From NCBI GenBank assembly GCA_030748495.1, contig JASMLX010000056.1, positions 1 to 40,728 on the forward strand: 40,728 nucleotides of DNA. Reading direction: 5' to 3'. The notes under the pieces are model-generated. The model ran no database searches and was not told the DNA's origin. It saw only the letters and a list, made by a program, of their open reading frames with translations. Positions 1 through 8,392 of this stretch are shown piece after piece (the stretch's first letter is position 1; every line of letters starts with the position of its first letter). The translations under genes and the position numbers were made by a program. Origin of the DNA: Candidatus Poribacteria bacterium. GTDB lineage: Bacteria > Poribacteria > WGA-4E > UBA9662.

Positions 1-131
1 CGTTTTCTTACTAAGCTAGATCTGTTGTCCTATAAGGCCAAGTTATCAACCTGTATCCGCAGTTATTACTTATCGAAAAACAGTCCAGCTACAGGTCGTT
101 CTAAGGTCGTACCGGAAAGAGGGATTAGAGG

Positions 132-160
132 TTGCGCTTCATTTTCAGCTGTGCTATAAT
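132..160 (+). promoter_or_regulatory. sigma-70-type promoter of rpsA
   Basis: TTGCGC (132-137), a 17-base spacer and a perfect TATAAT (155-160). Transcription would begin near 167, leaving an untranslated leader of about 110 bases before rpsA. Bases 1-131 hold no reading frame or RNA gene that I can recognise. Confidence 0.7.
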
Positions 161-166
161 AACAGC

Positions 167-283
167 TTTGCTTATGGGTGAGATCGGCTTAGTCACACCG
201 ATATACATAATGGAGGTACAGGCTTAGTCAAACGAATATTTACTATTGTTTTGATGGCTGAACCTAAAGAAAGAGTTGAATGA
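167..283 (+). promoter_or_regulatory. rpsA leader with direct repeats, orphan Shine-Dalgarno and coupled mini-ORF
   Basis: The leader contains a 19-base direct repeat beginning GGCTTAGTCA at 186-204 and 221-239 (16 of 19 identical). ATCGG (183-187) can pair with CCGAT (198-202). A consensus GGAGGT lies at 212-217 with no start codon at usable distance. A nine-codon frame from ATG 254 ends in TGA at 281-283, overlapping the rpsA start as ATGA. S1 is known to autoregulate through its own leader in enterobacteria; that these elements do so here is inference. Confidence 0.4.
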
Positions 284-2331
284 ACCAGGATCAGAAACAA
301 GAAAACAGTCCTGAAATAACCAATGAAGAAGTTGAGGAAAACGAATCCGATGACCAAGCACAACCGGCAGTTTCTGAGGAACTAGCAGACACTATTTCAG
401 AGCAAGACGCTCCATCGGACAACGATTCTGAAGCGAATCTGAACGAAACTCCTGAAGTCGAAATTACTAGCGCGCCTGAAACTTCTGAAGACTCAGTGGA
501 AGCAATTGATTCTAGTGGATCGGAAAAAGACGATGTATCTTCGGATAACCCTACTGAGGATAACATGGTCGAGATGGACATGGAAACCCTCTTGTCTGCC
601 ACAGATAGCTCTTTTGAGACTGTCTCTGAAGGTCGAATTATCCCAGGTACAATTGTGAGTATCAGTGCAGATGAGGTTTTAGTTGACATCGGATTCAAAT
701 CAGAGGGGATTATTCCCACCGGGGAGTTTGACACCGATGACGAAGGGAATCCACAAATTGCGCTGGGTGATGAAATAGAAGTCTATGTTGTTCGGAAGGA
801 AAATCTCGATGGTCAGGTTGAACTGTCTAAATCTCAAGCTAAGATCCATCGCGCTTGGGACGATATTGCAAAAGCCTATAACGAACAGTCTGTCGTAACA
901 GGAACAGCCACCGACCGAGTCAAAGGTGGAATGAGCGTTGAAGTTAATGGCCTACGCGGTTTTTTGCCCGCTTCACAGATCGAATTGCGGGCCGTACCGA
1001 ACCTTGACGATTACATTGGCCAATCTGTGGAGATGCGAGTTGTCAAATTTAATCGACGACGAGACAACATTGTCTTATCCCGCCGTCTGCTACTAGAGGA
1101 CGAACTTAATCGTAAGAGATCGGTTTTACTGGAGCGAATCGAAAAAGGCAGCCCTGTTACAGGTGTCGTTAAAAGCATAGCCCCTTTTGGCGTGTTCATA
1201 GATCTGGATGGTATCGACGGGCTGCTTCACCGAAGTGACATGTCTTGGGGAAAGGTCAATCACCCTTCTGAAATGCTTGCGATTGGTGATGAAGTCGAGG
1301 CCTTAGTCATTGACGTCGACCGAGAAAACGAGCGGATCTCGCTCGGCTTGAAGCAAAAAACCAGTGACCCTTGGGCAGCCGTTCCGGAGAAATATCCGGT
1401 AGATACTGTCGTTAAAGGTGCAGTTGTTAATATCGTCAGTTATGGTGCCTTCATGGAAATCGCAGAAGGGATTGAAGGATTGATCCACGTTTCTGAGATG
1501 TCTTGGACACAACGTAATGTAGCACCATCGAAAATCGTGAATAAGGGAGACGTAGTAGAAGCACGTGTTCTTTCCCTTAATACAGAGGAACGTCGTATCT
1601 CTTTGAGCTTAAAGCAGTTATCGGCTAATCCTTGGGAACTCTTAGAGGCTAAATACCCAAGCGGTACTCATTTGACGGGCGTGGTCAAGAATTTGACTAA
1701 CTTTGGTGCCTTTGTCGAAATCGAACCTGGAATTGATGGTTTGGTACATACCTCTGATTTTTCATGGACAGAACGAAACGTTGTCCCAAGCCAGATCTTG
1801 AAAGAGGACGAAGAGGTTGAGGTAGTCGTAAGAGACATCGATGCTGGCGAGCAAAGAATCTCCCTCAGTATCAAGCATATTTCACCCGATCCCTGGCAAG
1901 AAGCCACTGGTAAATATAAGCGAGGAACAACGGTCCAAGGACAGGTCGTTAACCTGACCGATTTTGGTGCTTTTGTGAAGCTGGAGGAAGGGGTTGAAGG
2001 GCTAATCCATATTTCAGAATTGGCTGACTATCGGGTTAATAATCCCGCTGAAGTCGTTAGCATTGGCGATCAATTAGATCTGAAAGTGATCGAGATTACC
2101 CCAGAAAAGCACCGAATTGGACTAAGTCTCCGTCGAGCCAAAGCAGAGGAAGGCAAGACAGAGAGGGCCGGGGCAACAGAACGGATAACCGAACGTCGGT
2201 ATCAGGCTGTTCGTCGCCGCTCTCGTCCAAGACCTGTGGAGAAAGCCCCAGCCGCCGACGAACCGACCAGTTTTGGGTCTCTGCTCCAAAAAACACTAGG
2301 CCAAACTATTCGAGAACAGGAAGAAGAATAG
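280..2331 (+). CDS. rpsA: 30S ribosomal protein S1
   Basis: Ribosomal protein S1, which binds mRNA on the small subunit and helps initiation on structured messages. Six S1 (OB-fold) domains are visible: about residues 118-186, 204-270, 290-358, 376-446, 462-533 and 548-619. Domains 3-6 carry the typical G-FGAFV-hydrophobic patterns followed by SLK/SLR ends; domains 1-2 are more divergent, as in other S1 proteins. The 683-residue length exceeds the usual ~560 because of a very acidic, Ser/Glu/Asp-rich N-terminal extension of about 115 residues and an Arg-rich C-terminal tail (about 628-655). The ATG at 280 overlaps the stop of a nine-codon upstream frame (ATGA) and has an AAAGAAAGAG purine tract before it. 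It has its own promoter at 132-160. Confidence 0.95.
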   Translation: MNQDQKQENSPEITNEEVEENESDDQAQPAVSEELADTISEQDAPSDNDSEANLNETPEVEITSAPETSEDSVEAIDSSGSEKDDVSSDNPTEDNMVEMDMETLLSATDSSFETVSEGRIIPGTIVSISADEVLVDIGFKSEGIIPTGEFDTDDEGNPQIALGDEIEVYVVRKENLDGQVELSKSQAKIHRAWDDIAKAYNEQSVVTGTATDRVKGGMSVEVNGLRGFLPASQIELRAVPNLDDYIGQSVEMRVVKFNRRRDNIVLSRRLLLEDELNRKRSVLLERIEKGSPVTGVVKSIAPFGVFIDLDGIDGLLHRSDMSWGKVNHPSEMLAIGDEVEALVIDVDRENERISLGLKQKTSDPWAAVPEKYPVDTVVKGAVVNIVSYGAFMEIAEGIEGLIHVSEMSWTQRNVAPSKIVNKGDVVEARVLSLNTEERRISLSLKQLSANPWELLEAKYPSGTHLTGVVKNLTNFGAFVEIEPGIDGLVHTSDFSWTERNVVPSQILKEDEEVEVVVRDIDAGEQRISLSIKHISPDPWQEATGKYKRGTTVQGQVVNLTDFGAFVKLEEGVEGLIHISELADYRVNNPAEVVSIGDQLDLKVIEITPEKHRIGLSLRRAKAEEGKTERAGATERITERRYQAVRRRSRPRPVEKAPAADEPTSFGSLLQKTLGQTIREQEEE

Positions 2332-2343
2332 ATTTAGACTCGT

Positions 2344-2356
2344 GTTCGGACCGAAC
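2344..2356. repeat. short perfect inverted repeat after rpsA
   Basis: GTTCGG-A-CCGAAC, a 13-base palindrome 13 bases past the rpsA stop. It is too short and lacks a T-tract for a classical terminator, so it may be an operator-like site or chance. The rest of the 142-base rpsA-metK gap shows no recognisable SAM riboswitch. Confidence 0.3.
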
Positions 2357-2473
2357 CAAAAGCCGGCTTGAAGTCTCGCTGATCTTTCCCGCCCCGTCCT
2401 GACGCCAACTATGGTTGCCCCAATTGAGCGAAGGGTAAGCTTGTTTATTCAAAGTTCCTAGGAGTTTTCTGCC

Positions 2474-3610
2474 TTGAATTCAGATTTTGTTTTCACTTCT
2501 GAGTCAATTACCGAAGGCCATCCAGACAAAATGGCCGATGCGATTTCAGATTCGGTTTTAGATGCTGTTATTGATGGTGACCCAACCGCTCGTGTTGCTT
2601 GTGAAACCTTGGTGACAACCGGGCTAGCATTTGTCTCTGGCGAGATTACGACCAAATCAACCGTCAATATTCCAGCCATTGTCCGCCAAGTGGCCGATGG
2701 GATTGGATACACCAAAGCTGAATACGGATTTGACTTCAATCACTCTGCGGTTCTAACCTCGATTGATGAGCAATCACCAGATATCGCCATGGGTGTGGAC
2801 CTACTGGGTGCCGGCGATCAGGGCATGATGTTTGGTTACGCCTGTAATGAAACGCCAGAACTGATGCCAATGCCGATTATGATAGCGCATAAACTAACTC
2901 GGCGACTCGCTACTGCTCGCAAAGAGAAAATCCTGGGCTTTTTGAGACCCGACGGAAAGTCTCAGGTCACAGTCGAGTATAGAGAGGGACAACCGATGGT
3001 ACGTGCGGTTGTGATTTCGACTCAACACGATCCGGAAATCGAAACTACAGATCTTCGTCAGGCTGTTATTGAAGAGATCATCAAACCAATAATTCCTGCA
3101 GGCTTGCGACATCCGCAGATCATCTATCATATCAACCCCACAGGCCGGTTTGTAACCGGCGGGCCTCAAGGTGACACTGGCTTGACGGGACGTAAAATTA
3201 TCGCCGACACCTACGGTGGAATGGGACGACACGGCGGCGGTGCATTCTCAGGTAAAGATCCAACCAAAGTCGATCGAAGCGCCGCCTACGCAGCGCGACA
3301 TGTTGCCAAAAATATTGTGGCGGCTGGCTTGGCTGACCGCTGTGAGGTTCAGCTTTCTTATGCCATCGGCGTAATTGAACCAACCTCGGTAATGGTGGAT
3401 ACGTTTGGTACCGGCTCAGTTTCAGACCAGAAACTAACCGGGCTGGTCAATCGACATTTTGATCTTACCCCGGCTGGCATCATCGAACGCTTACAGCTAA
3501 GAAAACCGATTTATCGCAATACTTCGGCTTACGGCCATTTTGGTCGAGAAGAACCGGGATTTACCTGGGAACTTACCGACTATGTTGATCGACTACAAAG
3601 CGAGAAGTAA
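2474..3610 (+). CDS. metK: S-adenosylmethionine synthase
   Basis: Methionine adenosyltransferase: ATP plus methionine gives S-adenosylmethionine, the cell's methyl donor. The N-terminal FTSESITEGHPDK signature (residues about 7-19) with the catalytic His/Asp, the GAGDQG(M)MFGYA loop near residue 115, and the C-terminal GGGAFSGKDPTKVDRSAAY stretch are all intact. 378 residues is normal for the bacterial enzyme. The start is TTG: AGGAG at 2460-2464 lies nine bases ahead of TTG 2474, and the first in-frame ATG (2531) would remove the signature. ahcY follows after 165 bases, giving a methyl-cycle pair (synthesis of SAM, removal of the SAH product). Confidence 0.96.
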   Translation: MNSDFVFTSESITEGHPDKMADAISDSVLDAVIDGDPTARVACETLVTTGLAFVSGEITTKSTVNIPAIVRQVADGIGYTKAEYGFDFNHSAVLTSIDEQSPDIAMGVDLLGAGDQGMMFGYACNETPELMPMPIMIAHKLTRRLATARKEKILGFLRPDGKSQVTVEYREGQPMVRAVVISTQHDPEIETTDLRQAVIEEIIKPIIPAGLRHPQIIYHINPTGRFVTGGPQGDTGLTGRKIIADTYGGMGRHGGGAFSGKDPTKVDRSAAYAARHVAKNIVAAGLADRCEVQLSYAIGVIEPTSVMVDTFGTGSVSDQKLTGLVNRHFDLTPAGIIERLQLRKPIYRNTSAYGHFGREEPGFTWELTDYVDRLQSEK

Positions 3611-3640
3611 GAATTGGGAACTTACTATTTACTATTCTAA
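3611..3640. repeat. dispersed AT-rich intergenic repeat, copy A
   Basis: Directly after the metK stop: GAATTGGGAACTTACTATTT followed by ACTATTCTA. It shares the GAATTGGGAA and ACTATTC blocks with copies at 3727-3770 and 5037-5080. Confidence 0.4.
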
Positions 3641-3726
3641 AACAGATATAACGAGGTTCTAACAAGCTGGGGCCGACTGAAGTTTGATCATCCAGGTAAA
3701 AATAAACACAATCAAACGGGAGTAAT

Positions 3727-3770
3727 AAGAATTAAGAATTCATCATTCCTATATTCGCTATTCACTATTT
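3727..3770. repeat. dispersed AT-rich intergenic repeat, copy B
   Basis: AAGAATTAAGAATT followed by CATCATTC and a CGCTATTCACTATTT block, ending six bases before the ahcY ATG. Same ordered blocks as copies A and C. Confidence 0.45.
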
Positions 3771-3775
3771 AAACA

Positions 3776-5038
3776 ATGAATTACGACATTCAAGATCCAG
3801 CTTTAGCTGAGGTTGGGAAACAACGAATCTACTGGGCGGATCGGTTTATGCCGGTTCTGAGTCAAATCCGTGAGCGCTTTGAAATTGAGAAACCGCTAAC
3901 TGGAGTACGTATCGCTGCTTGCTTGCATGTTACTACTGAAACTGCTAATTTAATGCGGACACTGAAAGCGGGTGGTGCAGAAACGGTTTTATGTGCTTCT
4001 AACCCACTTAGTACACAAGATGATGTGGCGGCTTCTCTAGTCGTCGATTGCCAAATCCCTGTTTTTGCTATCAAAGGCGAAGACACAGAGACATACTACC
4101 GGCATATCGACGCCGCCATCGATTTTCAACCTACTATCACCATGGATGATGGTGCAGACTTGGTTTCTAAGCTGCATAGCGGTGAAGTCGAAGCCTCAAT
4201 TGTCGATGGAGTGCTTGCTGGCACAGAAGAAACCACTACTGGTGTTATTCGACTAAAAAGCATGGCAGCTGAAGGGGTTCTGAAATACCCGATTGTGGCA
4301 GTCAACGATGCCCAAACAAAACACCTTTTTGACAACCGCTACGGTACAGGGCAAAGCACTCTGGATGGAATTATCCGTGCTACCAATCTGCTAATGGCAG
4401 GATCGACTTTTGTCGTTGCCGGATATGGCTGGTGTTCCAGAGGTCTGGCAAATCGTGCGCGAGGACTTGGTGCTGAAGTGATCGTAACAGAGGTTAATCC
4501 GCTTACTGCCTTGGAGGCCATCATGGATGGATTTCGTGTAATGCCAATGATAGAAGCGGTTAAAGAGGCTGAGGTCATCTGCACAGTGACTGGGAATATT
4601 CACGTAATACGAGGTGAACACTTTGAAGTCATGAAAGACGGGTGTATCGTTGCTAACTCCGGTCACTTCAATGTTGAAATCGACATTTCAGCTCTCGAAA
4701 ATTTGAGTCAAGAGCAAACGACCATTCGCGAATTCGTGGAAGAGTACACCTTAAAAGATGGCCGCAAAGTTTATTTACTAGGCCAAGGACGGTTGATTAA
4801 CTTAGCGGCAGCGGAAGGTCACCCCGCCAGCGTGATGGATATGAGCTTTGCGAACCAAGCACTCTCCGCTGAACACATTATTCAGCGACACCAAAAGATG
4901 GAGAATCAAGTCTATGGTGTTCCACAAGATATCGACCGAACCATTGCCAGCTTAAAATTGAAAGCATTTGGTGTGGAAATTGATCAATTAACTGAGGAAC
5001 AAGAAACTTATCTTAACTCCTGGACCATGGGCACTTAA
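3776..5038 (+). CDS. ahcY: adenosylhomocysteinase (SAH hydrolase)
   Basis: Reversibly hydrolyses S-adenosylhomocysteine to adenosine and homocysteine, relieving product inhibition of methyltransferases. At 420 residues it belongs to the shorter bacterial/archaeal form that lacks the ~40-residue insert. The early motif CLHVTTETANL (about 49-60), DGVLAGTEETTTGVIRL (144-160), the NDAQTKHLFDNRYGTGQS substrate/NAD region (177-194) and the C-terminal region are typical. The Rossmann NAD motif is GYGWCSRG (216-223): the third Gly of GxGxxG is Ser here, an uncommon substitution. No clear Shine-Dalgarno precedes ATG 3776, because the upstream region is a dispersed repeat copy. Confidence 0.95.
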   Translation: MNYDIQDPALAEVGKQRIYWADRFMPVLSQIRERFEIEKPLTGVRIAACLHVTTETANLMRTLKAGGAETVLCASNPLSTQDDVAASLVVDCQIPVFAIKGEDTETYYRHIDAAIDFQPTITMDDGADLVSKLHSGEVEASIVDGVLAGTEETTTGVIRLKSMAAEGVLKYPIVAVNDAQTKHLFDNRYGTGQSTLDGIIRATNLLMAGSTFVVAGYGWCSRGLANRARGLGAEVIVTEVNPLTALEAIMDGFRVMPMIEAVKEAEVICTVTGNIHVIRGEHFEVMKDGCIVANSGHFNVEIDISALENLSQEQTTIREFVEEYTLKDGRKVYLLGQGRLINLAAAEGHPASVMDMSFANQALSAEHIIQRHQKMENQVYGVPQDIDRTIASLKLKAFGVEIDQLTEEQETYLNSWTMGT

Positions 5039-5080
5039 GAATTGAGAATTGGGAATCCACCATTCACTATTCTATTCATA
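5037..5080. repeat. dispersed AT-rich intergenic repeat, copy C
   Basis: AAGAATTGAGAATTGGGAAT followed by CCACCATTCACTATTCTATT, beginning within the ahcY stop. It is the fullest copy of the family and fills the ahcY to small-membrane-protein gap. Confidence 0.5.
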
Positions 5081-5085
5081 CGGAC

Positions 5086-5316
5086 ATGTGGAACTGGATT
5101 AAAAAATCTGAAGTTTGGGAAAACGTAGCACTGATCATCGGCGTTTTTTCACTGTGGCCGACGATTCTACTTAAGGATAAACCGCTGGATGCTTATAATG
5201 GCTGGGTTGAGGTCTACCGCCGATATCTTGGTCTACTGATCGTTGTTCTGTTGGTTATTTTAGCTCGTCGCTTCTATCGTATTGTGGTTGCTTTTAAGCA
5301 ACATGATCGGCGATAG
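5086..5316 (+). CDS. small membrane protein of unknown function
   Basis: A 76-residue protein with two hydrophobic stretches: about residues 14-30 (VALIIGVFSLWPTIL region) and 48-64 (YLGLLIVVLLVILA region). Charged ends (KK near the N-terminus, KQHDRR at the C-terminus) are typical of a small inner-membrane protein. I do not recognise a family. It starts at ATG 5086 with no strong ribosome-binding site. It lies between ahcY and a PfkB kinase in the same direction, so it may be cotranscribed with the methyl-cycle genes, but no role can be read from the sequence. Confidence 0.6.
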   Translation: MWNWIKKSEVWENVALIIGVFSLWPTILLKDKPLDAYNGWVEVYRRYLGLLIVVLLVILARRFYRIVVAFKQHDRR

Positions 5317-5441
5317 GGAGATATTGAAGGTTAATAATTGGGAAGACTGTCGTTACCCCTGCTATTTCGCTAACAGATTGTTCGAACTCAATAACGCTCA
5401 ATAACAGGCGAACAGGGCTCGAAGGGGGAGGGCTAACAAGA

Positions 5442-6350
5442 ATGGGTGTTTTAGTTGTCGGGTCGGTTGCACTAGATACAGTTGAAACCCTTGAAGGGAA
5501 GGTTGAAGACTCGCTAGGTGGCTCGGCGACCTACTTTTCAGTGGCGGCGAGTTTCTTCCATCAACAGATTCACCTAGTTGGAGTTGTTGGTGATGACTTT
5601 CCATCAGAACACGTTGATTTTTTGAGTAAACGCGGTATTGACTTGCAAGGGCTTGAACAGATTACCGGTGGGAAAACCTTCCGTTGGGGCGGAAGTTATG
5701 TTAGCGATCTAAATGCAGCTGAAACAGAGTTTACTGACCTGAATGTGTTTAGCGATTTTGATCCTAGACTGCCGGATACCTACCAAGATACCCCCTATGT
5801 TTTCCTGGCTAATATCAATCCGGAATTACAACTTCGGGTGCTAGAACAGGTTTATCATCCCAAATTGGTAGTTTGCGATACTATGAATTTGTGGATCGAT
5901 ATTAGTCGACCGGCTTTAATGGAGACACTGAAGCAGGTCGATATTCTGATTCTTAACGATGGTGAAGCCAAGCAACTCACAGAGAAGAAAAATCTAATTC
6001 AAGCGGGAAAAGAAATCCTGACTTATGGGCCGAGTCGTGTGGTCATAAAAAAAGGCGAACACGGGGCAATCAGCTTGACTGAATCCGAGTTTTTCGCCGT
6101 TCCAGCTTATCCGCTAACTTCTGTCTTTGATCCTACCGGAGCCGGAGACAGTTTCGCTGGTGGATTTATGGGATATCTTGCAGCTCAAAATCAATCGAAC
6201 GATGAACAGACTATTCGTCAAGCAATTGTTTACGGAACTGTAGTGGCTTCATTTAACGTAGAGGATTTCAGCCTCAATCGACAACGAACCCTGACGCGGC
6301 AGGAAATCGACGACCGCTTTAATCGACTCAAAGGCATAGCTCACTTTTGA
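5442..6350 (+). CDS. PfkB-family carbohydrate/nucleoside kinase
   Basis: ATP-dependent kinase of the ribokinase/PfkB family. Visible features are the N-terminal GGSATYFSVAA (about 26-36, the glycine-rich substrate-binding region), NDGEAKQLT (172-180) and the C-terminal signature DPTGAGDSFAGGFMGYLA (230-247), with catalytic base Asp236 and anion-hole GAGD. 302 residues is normal. Start ATG 5442 has a purine-rich GGGGGAGGG at about 12 bases upstream. The substrate cannot be assigned from sequence; position two genes after ahcY makes adenosine (released from SAH) a reasonable guess, with ribose or another sugar the alternative. Confidence 0.85.
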   Translation: MGVLVVGSVALDTVETLEGKVEDSLGGSATYFSVAASFFHQQIHLVGVVGDDFPSEHVDFLSKRGIDLQGLEQITGGKTFRWGGSYVSDLNAAETEFTDLNVFSDFDPRLPDTYQDTPYVFLANINPELQLRVLEQVYHPKLVVCDTMNLWIDISRPALMETLKQVDILILNDGEAKQLTEKKNLIQAGKEILTYGPSRVVIKKGEHGAISLTESEFFAVPAYPLTSVFDPTGAGDSFAGGFMGYLAAQNQSNDEQTIRQAIVYGTVVASFNVEDFSLNRQRTLTRQEIDDRFNRLKGIAHF

Positions 6351-6384
6351 CCACTGACTAGTGTTGTAGACAGAAACAGTTACT

Positions 6385-7665
6385 TTAGATCTGTTGAAGT
6401 GCCCGGCGCATCCGCCCGATTCCTGCTTCTGCTTCGGTTGGGCTGATAATAAGCGGTGGGGAGATCCGTAACACATTGCCCGCAAGGGGACCTATCAGGT
6501 GTAGACCTTGTTGGTAACAGGCCAATACCAATTGGTTAGCAATCGAATCAGATTCCAACTCAAGCCCCCAGACCAAACCTTCTCCTCTGACCCTTGTAGC
6601 AAAGGAAAACTCATCTGTTAGTTGGCATAACCCTTTCTCAATTACTTGGCCGGCTTGGCAGCAATTATCAAGGATGGGAAAGGTCTCGAACGTGTCTAAC
6701 GTTGCCAAGGTTGCTGCACAACCCCGTGGAGTTCCACTAAAAGTATCTGAGGCTTCACCATAGTCGAAGGTCGATAATAGATCTGCTCTGCCGACAACCG
6801 CCACAATTGGCTCGCCATTGCCAATTCCTTTACCGCACACAACCAGGTCCGGATCTAAGCCATACTTGGTGGTGGCATACATTTCACCGGTACGACCGTG
6901 GCAAGACTGCACTTCGTCTAAGATGAAAATCACCTGATGGTCGTTGCACCAATCGTTAATGGTGCGTAGATACCAATCTGGTGGATGGTAGGATCCCTTG
7001 GCACCAAGATAAGGCTCTGTTACCAGCATAGAAATCTGGTTTGGGTATTCCTCTCGCAGGCGATTCAATTGTTCCAGCACTTTTACTTTTAAAGTCTGGT
7101 TCGGTTTGTCTCGGACATCCTTCACCATAGGGAAGTCGATCCAACGAACATTAGGGTTCTGACTCTTGTCCCCGGTTACGTCGCCGGCTAATCCCTTTTT
7201 GCCATGAAAGCCATAACGGGTAGCCAAAATCAGATGCCGATCCGGATGGTAGCGTTGTGCCGCCCACATCGCTTTGATGATTCCTGCTGAACCACAAGCC
7301 GCCCATAAGATCTGTTCCATCTTCGGCAAGGCAAAACTATCGATTAAGCGACTTGCGGCTTCGACCTCAACAGCAGTCAGCACATTATAGGCATTCCTTG
7401 GTAGACCTTTCGCATAAAAGGCGAATCTCTCCTCAAAATAGGCGTGTTGATGCCCCAGGTTAGCTACCAAAACACCGGAAGCAAAGTCCATCAATTTTTG
7501 CCCTTCTAGATTCCACAACCAGATGCCTTCAGCTCGATCGACGACTAGTTGTGTTGGGGTGTAGGTTTTGTGTCCTTTGGAGACTAATTTGCCAAGTCGG
7601 TTTCGGACTATATTCGACTTAGCTTCTCCTTCAATTTGGATCAGATGACTTTCAACTTGACTCAA
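6385..7665 (-). CDS. class III (PLP-dependent) aminotransferase
   Basis: Aminotransferase of the ornithine/4-aminobutyrate type using pyridoxal phosphate. Seen: GSAG phosphate-binding turn (125-128; GSEA in many relatives), FILDEVQSCHGRTG (247-260) with the PLP-contacting Asp250, and CGKGIGNGEPI with the likely Schiff-base Lys279. The TFSGTPRGCAA segment corresponds to the usual TFGGNP region. 426 residues is normal. The only plausible start is TTG 7665, preceded by AAAGG. It is the last gene of the long minus-strand run that includes two microcompartment vertex proteins; class III aminotransferase-fold enzymes occur in RMM-type microcompartment loci, but the substrate here is unknown. It converges on the PfkB gene with a 34-base gap. 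Confidence 0.85.
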   Translation of the reverse strand: MSQVESHLIQIEGEAKSNIVRNRLGKLVSKGHKTYTPTQLVVDRAEGIWLWNLEGQKLMDFASGVLVANLGHQHAYFEERFAFYAKGLPRNAYNVLTAVEVEAASRLIDSFALPKMEQILWAACGSAGIIKAMWAAQRYHPDRHLILATRYGFHGKKGLAGDVTGDKSQNPNVRWIDFPMVKDVRDKPNQTLKVKVLEQLNRLREEYPNQISMLVTEPYLGAKGSYHPPDWYLRTINDWCNDHQVIFILDEVQSCHGRTGEMYATTKYGLDPDLVVCGKGIGNGEPIVAVVGRADLLSTFDYGEASDTFSGTPRGCAATLATLDTFETFPILDNCCQAGQVIEKGLCQLTDEFSFATRVRGEGLVWGLELESDSIANQLVLACYQQGLHLIGPLAGNVLRISPPLIISPTEAEAGIGRMRRALQQI

Positions 7666-7744
7666 AATGTTAAACCTTTCCTTTTCAATTCAACTTCAGC
7701 TGGTTGGGACCTGAGAGCGAACGAGAGGCCGGTCTACGGCTGGA

Positions 7745-8392
7745 TCATTGCGCTAATTTGTACGCTTCGACCTCCCGGATCGCAGCTAGTGAAGGAGCTA
7801 ACACCCGGAAAAACTTAGCATAGCGACCGGCAAAGGTCCTTTTAATCACGTTGATAACGTGGTCATCAGGATTAACAACGGTTTTGGTAACAATTCGGTC
7901 ATCAATAGTGCGGTTGACTTTAATGCGAATCATACTCGATGTGAAGCGAAGCCGGTCAATAACAAACTTGGTTTGGAGATGACCGTTTCGGTCGAAATTC
8001 CGACTCCGAACCGAGTGGGCAATTTCCCATTTATTAGTTTTTGGTTCCAGATATTCCAAACTGAACATGAGCAGGTTTTGGTTGTGGATAATGAGTCTGC
8101 GGATGGATTGTGGCTGGGGGAACTTAATCACAAAAGCACGATCTTTATTCTTTTGAGGTGGCAGTGCAATGGCAACTGTTTCTAAATTACCATCAACCAA
8201 CCGTTGATCAGTTACTTCCAAATCCGGTGCTAGCATCAGATTGTCACTCCACTGAGTCGAAAGTGAAGCCAGGCAGCCCATTAGGAAAATCGGCAATATC
8301 ATTAAACAAATAAGTAGGATGCCGTTATAAATCCAATGGGTAGCTCGACTGACTACAAATCCGCTCCACGATCCCGAAGTGTAATTTAACAT
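7745..8392 (-). CDS. putative lipoprotein with discoidin-like C-terminal domain
   Basis: A 215-residue protein of no family I can name firmly. Residues about 22-47 form one long hydrophobic segment ending LMGC, a weak lipobox (Cys about residue 40), so it is either a lipoprotein with a long n-region or a single-pass membrane protein. The remainder resembles an F5/8-type (discoidin) beta sandwich: IRRLIIHNQN, FSLEYLEP--NKWEIAHS, then RIKV and a closing IREVEAYKLA, as in galactose-binding-like folds. The fold call is inference from pattern. Its start overlaps the rhomboid protease stop by seven bases, which suggests translational coupling. Confidence 0.6.
   Translation of the reverse strand: MLNYTSGSWSGFVVSRATHWIYNGILLICLMILPIFLMGCLASLSTQWSDNLMLAPDLEVTDQRLVDGNLETVAIALPPQKNKDRAFVIKFPQPQSIRRLIIHNQNLLMFSLEYLEPKTNKWEIAHSVRSRNFDRNGHLQTKFVIDRLRFTSSMIRIKVNRTIDDRIVTKTVVNPDDHVINVIKRTFAGRYAKFFRVLAPSLAAIREVEAYKLAQ

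Noticed and set aside
291..734. 147-codon minus-strand frame inside rpsA
   Set aside because: Mirror image of the low-complexity acidic N-terminus of S1 (Ser-rich antisense); no start signal.
2332..2473. SAM or SAH riboswitch before metK/ahcY
   Set aside because: Neither the SAM-I/II/III nor SAH core motifs are present in 2332-2473 or 3611-3775.
3611..5080. CRISPR-like array
   Set aside because: Repeats are separated by whole genes, are degenerate and have no spacers or cas genes.
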